From Glandiceps talaboti (lineage: Eukaryota; Hemichordata; Enteropneusta; Spengelidae), in assembly GCF_964340395.1 (NCBI RefSeq), contig NC_135561.1, forward strand, positions 10,959,232 to 11,023,231: a stretch of DNA of 64,000 nucleotides, given 5' to 3'. Made by a program: the position numbers and the translations under genes. The notes below the pieces were generated by a model. The model saw nothing but the letters and a program-made list of their open reading frames with translations, ran no database searches and was not told where the DNA came from. Below are positions 11,533-23,700 of the stretch, piece by piece (positions within the stretch are counted from its first letter, which is position 1; each line of letters begins with the position of its first letter).

Positions 11533-11750
11533 TTATACAATTGCCATGACTTGCACTTCACATATATTTAGAACCGCTTCTCGACCCACCACTTGAATAC
11601 TGACATTACGTCCGCTAACAAGTCCATCACATCTAAAAGTCAAGGTTTCGTCACGTTTTCTATCCTCACCAACCAGCTCCCCACAACGGGTATTTTCACC
11701 AATGTTCTCACTGTCTCCTACTCTCACTTCAGCATTCAGTATTCGACCAC
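11533..11750 (-). CDS. Lectin-domain exon 2 (C-terminal half), copy A
   Basis: This last coding exon follows a TATCTACAG acceptor and starts by completing a Ser codon, giving the junction DCC-SGR. Motifs: NAEVRVG, a CGELVG Cys, LTFRC, GRNVSIQVVG and NICEVQV, all typical of the second half of the F-type lectin beta-barrel. It contributes the final Arg of the RxDx4R sugar-binding motif. The protein sequence is identical to that of copy B (36,578-36,795), in contrast with the preceding exon. Confidence 0.9.
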
Positions 11751-14700
11751 CTGTAGATAGCAAGTGTACATATTTGTATGAATTCCCATAGAAGTGCTTG
11801 AATTGGTATATTAAAGACTAATACAGACTAGCATTAAATGTATTAGCAGATAACGGCAAAATACTGGTATAATTTTTTGATATTCTCAGCGTTTTTCTTT
11901 GTTGAGCCGAGTAAATACAATTGACAACAGAAAAATTGTAACTTCAAATCCAAGACTACAGACAATGTACATGTATGTATATTCAGGATGAGTGAATGAA
12001 AAATATTGAATAATAATATCATGAAAATATTATACCTGTGCAATCTCGATTTAAGAAAAAAGTCGAAAAATGACGGCAATCCTGAATATTTTGAGTCATA
12101 TTGATAACACTGTGAAAGTAATGACATAGATGTGAAGGAGAATAAACAGACCTTATATTCGAACACGTACATCTCAGCCTGTCGAGGTAAAACGACTGCT
12201 ATTGATATGTTATATACATTGGGTTTTTTTAACAATGTGTTCTCAGTATTCCCCCTTCCCCACTTTAGATCAGTGAACCCTAAAAAGACCTTAAAAAGTT
12301 TAAGCCATATGAAGTTTGACACATTCACCTTTACATTAAGCAGATTTAAACTGAATGCCTTCCGTAAGGGCAGTCTATAGATTTTCGTCCCTACACACAA
12401 TAGTTGTTGGAATACAACAGAACACATGTGATTAGTTACATGTTTGAAGTATATACCAAATTATATTGAATTTGAAGTATGCATTTTGAAGATATAGCCT
12501 AATTACTGAAAATCATTACTTATGCAAATGAGTCATTAAAACCAAAAGTTACATCAAAAAGCTTTTAGGAAGCCCTGCACTTTGTTATGGTTGATGTATG
12601 TAGCAAATGATATTGAATTTGATATGTGCATTTTGAAGATTTAGCCTAATTAGTGAAAATCATTAATTATGCAAATGAGTCATTACAAATAAAAGCTACA
12701 CTATCAAACTTTATATGATAGATGAACTTTACTACCATCAAAGCATGTACCAAATTATATCAAAATTAAAATGCATTCTTAAGATTTAGCCTAAGTAGTA
12801 AAAATCATTAATTATGCAAATGACTCATCAAAACTAAGTATTACATCAGTAAGCTTTATGAGACATGTGCATCCTGGTATCATGAATGTACCAAATTATA
12901 TGGAACTTGAAGCTTGCACTCTTCATGTAAAGCCTAATTACTGTAAATCATTAATTATGCAAATGACCCATTAAAATTACAAGCTACATCAGCAAGTTTT
13001 TCAGGACATGTGTCTTTTATGATGTTTGAAGTATGTACCCAATTGGATTCAATTTGCAGTGTGCATTCTTAAGATATAACCTAATTACTGAAAATCATTA
13101 ATTATGCAAATGACTCATTATAACTACAAATTCTATTTTCGAACTTTACATGACACATGCACTTTCTGTGTATGTAATAAATTACATTGAATTTGAAGTT
13201 TGCATTCTTGAGATATAGCCTTATTACTGAAAATCATTAATTACGCAAATGACACATTATAATCTTGGCTGTTTACCAAAACCTAATCAGTTCTAGCCAT
13301 TACCCTAAACAATATGTGCACCAAAATTAATTTGAATGGCATCAGTTGTTTTTGAGAAAAGTGAGACAGACACACCCACGCAGAGACTTCCATCCCTAAA
13401 TTATAACCTTCCTTACAGAAGGTAAAAAGTGATACAATCATTTAACTGTCAACTTCTGAAATTGTTGGTTTCATAAAAATAATTTTATACACGGAATTAC
13501 TGGAGCAGGCCTGAAGTCAGCCCCTTAGATCATAACACAGAGAATCACTTTGCACTACTTTCTACAACATAGGGTCCTAATGATTAGTTGCAATGGATGA
13601 ACTTATGTAGCATGCAACTCTCCTAAATCAATAATTCATACTGAACAATAGAATACATAAATGTACTTTTGAATCCGATTCGTTTTTAATACCAGAAGGT
13701 TATTTTCAGTCAACCTAAAATGTAAATATGTACACACTGTGGTCAACTTACTACAGCAGTCCATACGATTGGTTACAATGACTTCGTATATATCATAAGA
13801 CTTTCCAAGATCAACTTTCCACCAAGGTTCCTGCTCCTTTACGGTACGAGCGCAAGACCCGTCAAGATAGCTAGTATGGTTGGTATCACCATCGATAGCT
13901 TTGTTTGCATTCATGGGATCTAGGTAGTAAGTACTTTGCGTAGCACTCCCGTTTGTGGCAACATTTATACCTAAAGTGAATATAAATGTAATAGACTTTA
14001 ATCATCTCCTCCATATCCACATATAGTCTTCAAGAAACTGAAAACATATGACTGGAAATGCTTTCTAGGCAAGTCTGCATTTGTCAAAGAAATAAAACTG
14101 TCATGGGGAGTGAATAGAAAGAATATAACATGCATATTGAATCATTGTCAAACAAATATTAACACTATTATTAACATTACTAACACTCATAAATGGTTTA
14201 TATAATTCCTGTGTATTTTTTGACAAAATAAGTTGCTGATGGATGTTTCGGTAAATTTGATTTTCATGCCACTACCTACCACAAATAAATTGAACAGGGA
14301 CCATGACTTCCCATACCAAACATGTTGGTTACTTTCTGCAAATTTTGGCGTTTGAGTGTTCTTTGCAAACAAAAAGTATAGCTATTCCTTGCTGTCTGCA
14401 AACTTGCAGTTGCAATCTCTGGCCTCAATTCTCAATTCCCAAAACAGAATATTACTGCCTAAGTGCATCACAAAAATAATAATCATTTGCTTTCATGGTC
14501 GACACCATAACTTCCACTCCACGTGCTTCACATGCATAGCGGAACCAACTCATGTGAAAGGCCACATTTTAGACCTCGTCATCTCTAACCAATCAAACTG
14601 CATTTCATCAATTTCTGTTGACTCTCAAATAATATCAGATCATAATCCCGTTCATGCTAAGATTATGCTGGAGAAACCACCACTGTTAGGCCGCAAGATA

Positions 14701-17700
14701 GTTTACCGGAAAATATCCTCCATCTCAACTGATGATTTCATGAAGGACACTGGATCCGTAACAGATTTCAGACAACCACCATCCGATTTAGACTCTGCCG
14801 TATTAGCGTATAATACTCATCTCTCAGAGATTCTGCATAAACATGCACCCTTAAAGCAATGTACAATTACAGTAAGGCCTGATACTAAATGGCATACATC
14901 TGAGATTGATGAAGCAAAAAAGAGACAAAGATCAGCTGAGCGTCGATGGCGCAACACAAAACTAGCAGTTCACAAACAAATTTTCCTTGAGAAAGGCAAA
15001 GATGTACATCAACTCCTACAGAAAGCAAAGCAGACATACTACAACAAACTGATACTTGTAAACTCAAAACAACCAGAAGACTCTGTTTCAGATATTTTCC
15101 ACTGTCCAGTAACCCTCAAAAAGATGACCTACCAGATCACACTTCACTCAACGACATCACTGAGAAATTCAGTCAATATTTTATTGACAAAATAAGAAAT
15201 ATCCACCTTAACTTTGATAATTCACAACCAACACCTGCATTTGACTCTCTGGAAACCCATACTTCATCTTCTCTGTCTGTCTTCAACCCAGTGAATGCAG
15301 ATGATATCAGCAAAATTATTAACAGCACGCCGTCTAAAACCTGTTCCCTCGATCCTATCCCCACATCGCTTCTGAAACAGTGCCAAGAAAACTTGTGGAC
15401 CATTCTGTCTTTCATCATTAACTCATCTCTTACTCATGGTAATGTTCCAGAATCACTCAAGTCAGCCATCGTTAAATCAATTCTGAAGAAATCCTCACTT
15501 GATGCCAATGTACTCAAGAACAAGTCATTGAGAATGACATAGTCCTCGCTATGATTGGGTTTTACGGAATTATCACTACTCTGATCACGCAACAACACTT
15601 GTGAACCTAAATCAATCAGACTTAGATATGTTTTGTCTGTTTGTTGGATATGGAACATGCCTACAACAATAAAGGATATGTCGGGTATGGGGGATCGTAT
15701 TACGACGAAAATGGATATGCACATGTATGTCATAGAACACTGTCCTAATACCAACTTTGAATGAGATCTGTTCAAGCATGTCTGAGTTATGGCTTTGGAC
15801 ATGGCAAATTCACAAACAAAATGGCTGCTAGGCAGCCATGTTGGATTGTATTATCATGACAACAAATGGATATGCATATGTATGTCATAGAACACTCACC
15901 AACTTTGAATGAGATCTGTTCAAGCATGTCTGAGTTATGGCTTTGGACAAAGAAAAATCGCAAACAAAATGGCTGCCAGGTGGCCATATTGGATCGTATC
16001 ACAACAACAATGAATATGCACATGTATGTCATAGAACACTGTCCTCATACCAACTTTGAATGAGATCTGTTCAAGCATGTCTGAGTTATGACTTTGGACA
16101 TGGAAAATTCGCAAACAAAATGGCTGCCAGGCAGCCATATTGGATCGTATCACGATGAAAATGGATATGCACATGTATGTCATAGAACACTGTCCTCATA
16201 CCAACTTTGAATGAGATCTGTTCAAGCATGTTTGAGTTATGGCTTTGGCCATGGCAAATTCACAAACAAAATGGCTGCTAGGTGGCCATATTGGATCGTA
16301 TCGTGACAACAATGAATATGAACATGTATGTCATAGAACACTGTCCTAATACCAACTTTGAATGAGATCTGTTCAAGCATGTCTGAGTTATGGCTTTAGA
16401 CAGGGAAAATTTGCAAACAAAATGGCTGCTAGGTGGCCATATTGGATCGTATCATGAAACAAATTGACGTGCATATGTATGCCATTGTATGTTGCCCCTG
16501 TACCAAGTTTGAAAAAAATCGGTCCAGGCATCTCCAAGAAACAGCTGCGGGCGGACGGACGGACGGACGGACGGACGGACGGACGCACGCACGCACGCAC
16601 GCACGGACAGACGGAACCCAATCCATAAGTCCCTGTCCCGGACTTCGTCCGGCGGGGACTAACTACAGACCTGTCTCCAATCTACCTAAAATAATGGAGA
16701 AAATTGTTGCAGCCAAACTAATTGCATACCTTACAGCTAATTCATTACTAGAGCCACTACAATTTGCCTACAGGAAACACCACAGCACAGAGACAGCACT
16801 CATCAAAGTAAACAACGACATCTGTATAGCACTTGACAGAGGACAATGTGTACTACTTGTTCTTCTAGATTTGTCAGCTGTGTTCGATACAATAGACCAC
16901 AACATACTCATTTCAAGATTATCAAACCTCTGCATTACCGGCATCCCACTGCAATGGTTTAAATCATACCTGCAGAACCGACATCAATCAGTATTGATAT
17001 CAGGCAACACCTCCAAAGCACAACATCTACAATATGGCGTACCCCAGGGCTCTGTGCTCGGCCCACTGCTATTTTGCATCTACATTTCTCCACTTGCCAC
17101 CCTATTAAGACGTCATGATTTGAATTTTATACAATATGCTGATGATAATCAACTATATGAAGGCTTTGCTTTGGCTGACACATCCACCACTGTTGCCAAG
17201 ATGGAAACTGCAGTAGTGGACATAAAATCATGGATGACACGAAACAAACTTCAACTAAATGATGGTAAAACTGAGGTACTACTCATTAGGTCTCAGTTTA
17301 TGTGCATACCCCGTCCCATTGACAGTATAAACATTGGATCATGTTCTGTTGACTTGGTTAACTATGCACGCAATATTGGTGTAACTTTCGATGATAAACA
17401 CAGTCTTAGGAAGCACATTACCATAACATGCAATTCGATCTATTACAATCTTCGAAAAATTGGTCGCATTCGTCGATATCTGACAAGTGAAGCATGTGAA
17501 AATCTAGTCCATGCTCTTGTCTCATGCAAACTGGATTACTGTAATGGTTTAGCATCTAAAGACATTACTCATCTACAACATGCTCAAAACACAGCGGCCA
17601 GAATTGTTTCACGCCGCAAAAAATCAGACCATATCTTCCCAGTTCTCAAGGATCTACACTGGCTACCAGTCTACTACAGAATACATTACAAAATACTCTT

Positions 17701-20700
17701 GATGACCTACAAAGCTCTCAACAATGCTGCACCTAGTTACATATCGGATCTGATCAGTTTATATAAGCATGCTCCACGTGTACTTCGCTCCAACAACAAA
17801 GGTCTATTACACATCCCACCCTGCAAACTTAAATCCTATGGTGAACATGCTTTTTCACGTGCTGCCCCGCAATTATGGAACAGTCTTCCGGCTGCTCTGC
17901 GTCAATCGCCAACTCTGGACAAGTTCAGGAAAGACATTAAGACTCATCTTTTTATGAGAGCATTTTGATAAGAACTCTTTTTAGTGTCCTGTAAAGTGTC
18001 TTTGAACATTCTGAGTAATGGATTCAGGCGCTATATGAATTGTTTGATTGAATTGTTTGATTGATTACTATAGGCGTGTGCGAGAATAAGTTCACCTTCT
18101 TGTTCACATTTGGAATGTCTTCCGAAGGCTAAATTAGCCGTCATGTTTGGTACGGGCAGGCCACCCATACCACTTAATTCTGTTGTTTTTGCCAACTTGT
18201 AGTTTTTTTGGTTTATAAACAAATACTTCCCAGGTAGAAAGAAGATTAATTTATCAGTCAAATTCCAAATTTATGATTTCCATAGGCATACTAAAAGTTT
18301 GGAGTTGCCTGAATACTTGTTTGCCTCCAAACTCTATATATGGCAATCGGTAAGTGGCAGACACATCATATCTGATGGCATGAATGTGGACAATGCATCC
18401 AACTCTAGGTATCACAATTATAGAGAAATTTGTATAAATATTTTGCATTCCAAACCACATTGAAGGCTTATGTACTTCCTGGTCATTCCTTTCAACAATG
18501 TTCTGCAGTGCTCAAAAATCAAAAGTCAAAACAATCAAATTTGTCACCATTAGTTTTCTTTTTAACATCAATTAAGCTTTGGCAGGTTGCTTGAATGGCA
18601 GTTTTGTAAAAGAATGTAGTGAAAATTAGGTGTGGCAAGAAATACAAACTTCAAGTGAGAAGTATACAAAATATTAAATGTTACATAATGAATAGGGTCA
18701 CTAATACTGTTTGAAAACGCTCTTAATCTTCATAAATTCTCTTAAAGGTTGCATTGTTCACCAATCTTCATTCAAACGGAAAATACTTGTAACAACACTT
18801 GTCAACAATATTAATTTTAGTCAGCAGAGTAAAAGAAACATTCAACAACAAAACAACTAGATATATAAAAGCAAAACCCACGATTTCCAACTAACTTTCT
18901 TACCTGAAAAATATGTTGTCATTTGGATTGTAGTTTGTACAGTAGATAATTCTGCTGTAGTAGTAGCAGAAATATATGTTGTTTCTCGCTGGCTGGACAC
19001 GGTTGACACAGAAGATAATTCTACTATAGTAGTAGAATCATTCTTTTCAGAAATATCTGTTGTTTCTCGCTGGCTGGACACGGTTGACACAGAAGATAAT
19101 TCTGCTGTAGTAGTAGCAGAAATATCTGTTGTTTCTCGCTGGCTGGACACGGTTGACACAGAAGATAATTCTGCTGTAGTAGTAGCAGAAATATCTGTTG
19201 TTTCTCGCTGGCTGGACACGGTTGACACAGAAGATAATTCTGCTATAGTAGTAGAATCATTCTTTTCAGAAATATCTGTTGTTTCTCGCTGGCTGGACAC
19301 TGCAATGCAAATGATACAGAACACGGTGATGTCATTATGTCACTGAAGTATTTTTGCAATGATTTTTGCATATATGTCTAATTGCATGGCATTTTTTCAG
19401 AAACTAATGTATGCTAGGAGTTGATATTTTAATTCATTGGCAATAATCCATGTGTATCACATATAAAACATTAAGATTCTACAAAATTGAGAGATAATAT
19501 GATAGCCTGGTCATTCTTTGACAAATATACTACTTGTAATTTGTTCTCTGAATTTGATATGATTTGATTTGATTTGACTTAATTTGATTTGGTTTGACAC
19601 AAATAGTTCACAAAGGTAATGAAAAATTACAAACATTTACCAATTGCACAAAAATAACTTTGAAAATTAATCAAAATGCATAATTGTATACATATACATG
19701 TACTTGTTACACTGTAGCCTCAAGAATGCAAGTAAATACATTACAGAAACATCATATTTAATGATATGGGTGGAGACACGGAATCCAATCCAGTATCTAG
19801 GTATCATATTAATTTAACTGAGATATTAATAGTGAATTTTTTAGCATTTCAGGACTCACTTCCTGGTCATTCAGTCTTTTATCATTTTTTTATCAGTCAC
19901 TGGTTCTGCAGTGTTCAAAATATGTCAAAACAATCTTATTCTTCTCTGTTTCTCCCAAATTAACCTTGGGTAGTTATGATTACATCATTAAAATAGAAAA
20001 TAATTGTAACATATTACTTGTAAACAAAGTCCCTTACATACCAGGAACTTGATTTTTAATCAGCTGGGAAAGAGAAATAATAAAAACAAAAGTTTAAATG
20101 GTATACAAAAGGCCTGTCATATTTTTCTGTACTGTTCTTTGCAGTGTAGATACATCTATATGTTTACTGTGTCACTGTACTACTAATTTATACTGTTATT
20201 TTCTGTGCTGTACTTTTGCTACTGTTCGTGTTCTTGGCTATACAGTACGTACTGTAACATACAGTCCTACATTATTGTGTTGTAACTTAATACCACGCTT
20301 TACCATAACATAGTGCTTTTTGCATACCGTATTGTATTACTGCAGTACATATAAATACATCATTGAACTGATGAACACAACACTTACATTCTTAGAGCCA
20401 TATAATCAAGATATATAATCATGTATGTATTTTACAGTGTGTCAGTGTGTCCTCTAAGCCAAATGACGAGCCACTGATGCACAATACTTTGTTGTGACTC
20501 ACCAAAATTTGGTGTTTCACCTATCTCTTATGGTGGTGGTAAATTTAACAGAAAATTACTATCCACAGATGATACTCTTTCAAGTTAAAGGGTAATGCCA
20601 CTTACCAGAGGTTGCGTTAAAGCGTTATTTGTGCGTATTTGATGCACTATTTGACACTTGGGATGCATTTTTTTGGATGAATGCGTCACTGGGGACGCGT

Positions 20701-23700
20701 CATAAACAGGGGACAACCATGGGGCTTACTGTTGGCAAACGTACGGTTATCATCTTTGCTTCGAAGTTGTAGAACCGGACATCGTGGAATTAGTCAGTTC
20801 TGATTGTAACTACCGTCTAAATTTACATGTGCAGTGTGACCTGTGAAATTTGAATATGACCCATCATATACAAAACGTTCCAACAGTTTCATGTCCCCAT
20901 GACCATTTCCTGCCGTGCCGAGCACGTCTTGGGTAGTTTAGAAACTATATGATATTATAAATACTTATCCACATGATTGGTTACTTATTAACAGATGTGG
21001 TTTGGCAGAGTTTCCATCGATAGCACGGCCTTACACTACTGTGAAGCATCTTCCCTCATGGGTGAAGCGATGATTAAATAGACCACATCGGTGGACAGTA
21101 GTCTATGCTGAAAACCTCACGTGGATAAATTCATACTGCCACGTCACCATTTTCTTTCTCACTAAAACTGAAACTTATTTTGAGCTTCGTTACGGGATCG
21201 AGCACATTACGTGAATTTACAGTGAACATGGCACCCGTAAGGCGTCGTTCAAGAATAAACGATTACAACGTAGCGACACAAAATTTATATCAAACTTTTA
21301 CAACTGTGTCTCTGTCAAATTGAAGTTCACACTGTCGTTCATACTTCATCATTCATATCATGGAACTTAGTTTATGCATTGCGGTTTTGTACCATAGTGT
21401 AGTTTTATGTACTCCGTATAGTCCGACTCCAAGAATCGTCCTAACATTAGCTCTGGATTTATACACTACAGGGTTTCGACACGTCTTCTCCCATTCCGAT
21501 ATATATTTATCCGGAGTTCATTCTCGGAGCACATATTTTTAGAGAGTGATTACCATAGAAAATCGAAAGTCTAGAAAGATGAAGTTAAACCACTGTATAG
21601 CGTATTCTTGCATATAAATGTTTTCTTTTTGGAAGTGCAAACTATGTACTTGTATACGGTGTGCAGGAGAATGACACTGATGTGTTCATGTACATGTATT
21701 TACATTTATAACATATTTAGTGTACATCTGAAAGACATGTAGTGACCGTGTGCATGCAAATTTGGAAAAGACGCACCGTAATATGATTTTGATGCTAATT
21801 TTGGCAGGAATGCGTCCCAGGGACGCATCAGAAAAAAAGCTACCGTGACTTCTGCGTACTATACACGTTTTTATTAACTATGGGTTCTGGAGAGTCATGT
21901 CATGATACCATCACTTACAATTACTTTCGGTTTCAGAAAAACAAGAAGTTTTTCTAATGTGTCTTTGCTGTGGGCCATTGCATCATGGCAGTCAGCAGAA
22001 ATAATGTATTCATGGTTGCACACTGAACATTCATGCTTTACACTGAGGGAAATTGGCACTTTGGAGTCATGAATATTCAGTGTGCAAAGATTTCAACTTC
22101 ATGTTTTAGGTGAACGTATGATTTCTCTGAAATCAGAAATAATGTAGGTGATCATGAAATGATTCTGCTAACCCATAAATGCCTCAATTTCCTGGAGTAA
22201 TCTTCCCCTTTAATCAGCATGTCAGTCATTCGAAATTAATGTCAACTTGAGTAAAATTATACAGGTTGATGTAAGTTCACATGATTCGTATTTATACACA
22301 ATTATTTATGGACCGGTATATAAACTGAGCGGAAAAAAAATTCATTAGACTGGCAAAAATTACATTTGTACATGCTTTGAAGAGATGAACTGATCTATCA
22401 CACAAAATAAAATTTGTGAACTTACAGAATAGAAAGTGAATCAAAATGCCTGTTAGTACTGCTGCGAGAACTATGGTGGTGGAAATGATGGCCACTAATT
22501 GGTACCGCCCACATATTCTTCTTTTTGCATGGCTTGTTTGTTCAGTTGTTATGGATTTAATATCAGGCTCAAGATCTGAAGTCCAGAAGCTTGTGTCCTT
22601 GAGAGATGTAAATGTGATTTAATTACTGTTAGGTTTACAATTTTGTTTCAAGTCATTGTCGTTGCTGTAGTCGTCGTTGTCGTCGTCGTCGTCATCATCA
22701 TCATCATCATCATTTCCTGGAATAATACTTCTCTTAACTACATACAAAAGTTCACAGTTATTGAACTAAATACAATTCATTCTACCTGTATACATTTTCA
22801 CAATGTTTTATTTAAGGCCGGTAAGCCGGTAAATGTTACCGGGGTTCCCCAACCATTTTACCGGAGTTCCCCTGGGCATAGATAATAAGGGAAATTCTCT
22901 GCTTGGTATGTCAAAATGAGGTGGATGCTTTGATTATATCACTAGACACAAGTCAGCTGGCCACTCAATTTTCAAACTGTAGTTGTAATAAAGAATGCAT
23001 ACTTTGTCAACATTCACTTTGACGCAACGACAATGTTGCAATTTTGTTGCCATTGAATTGCAATTTTACGTGATAGCTAGCATAAACTCCCTCCTAAACA
23101 TTGTGTCAGATGCAGAGATGTGGCGGGAGAAAATGACATCGAAGTAAGACGACTGTGAGACCGCTGGTCACTTCAACAAATATGCCACGTTCATATATGA
23201 AAAAGCTAAGACCAATCGATGGAAAAGGGCAAAAATCGATCCAAGGTTTTTTCTAAAAGGGTGAATTTTCTGGTAATGATACCCCACCAACTACAGTGTC
23301 GAGAACAGAAGATCACGATGCCGACGTCGGTGCCTCGTGTCAAAATGATGGACAAACTACCCCTGGTACTCCTACGATTGGCGACGACTCTGATGGTGAA
23401 CCGATTCAAAAGAAACGGAAACAAGTGCACTGTTTTCAAAATGGATGGCTTGTCGACAAGACGCTTTGTTACGATGAATCGGTCGATCTATTCTGGCTTA
23501 GATATGATGACACTACCGGGATGTACTGTTACCTGTGTCGTAAACACGATACATCTCAACAGGGGTCGTATGTGTGGAGCAGAGAGTGTAGCGTTCGATA
23601 CCGACGTAATGTAGTTAGCAGTCATGGAACATCTGAAATGCATTTATTGGCGAAAGAAAAGGAGTGTTTACAACGATATTCACAGTTTGAGCAAGAAATT

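Larger units (their letters stand above)
14490..18065 (+). mobile_element. CR1/L2-like non-LTR retrotransposon, 5'-truncated and interrupted, copy A
   Basis: The element starts in the AP-endonuclease C-terminus (GHILDLVISN, SDHNPVHA) and continues to the reverse transcriptase. The frame shifts near 15,100. The N-terminal RT part (ADDISKIINSTPSKTCSLDP) runs to 15,520, where a 1.14-kb Helentron-like element interrupts the Asn-Tyr of LKN/YRPVSNLP. RT resumes at about 16,663 and stays open to 17,968, with LDLSAVFDTIDH, GVPQGSVLGPLLF and QYADDNQLY. A 9-bp in-frame gap relative to copy B removes FVS. The 3' end has GGCGCTATATGAATTG and TTGATTGAA repeats. It lies in a lectin intron, antisense to the lectin gene. 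Confidence 0.85.

Noticed and set aside
11843-12427. 194-residue minus-strand frame
   Set aside because: Copy B lacks about 324 bp here and the frame is cut to 71 residues; no domain is recognisable and repeat motifs lie inside.
18254-18460. Minus-strand frame resembling a possible OB-fold or exon
   Set aside because: Indels in copy B (45,478-45,672) change the reading frame; no splice support.
20600-21840. LTR retrotransposon with two LTRs
   Set aside because: The two similar blocks are short and diverged, with no TG..CA ends, primer-binding site or gag/pol.
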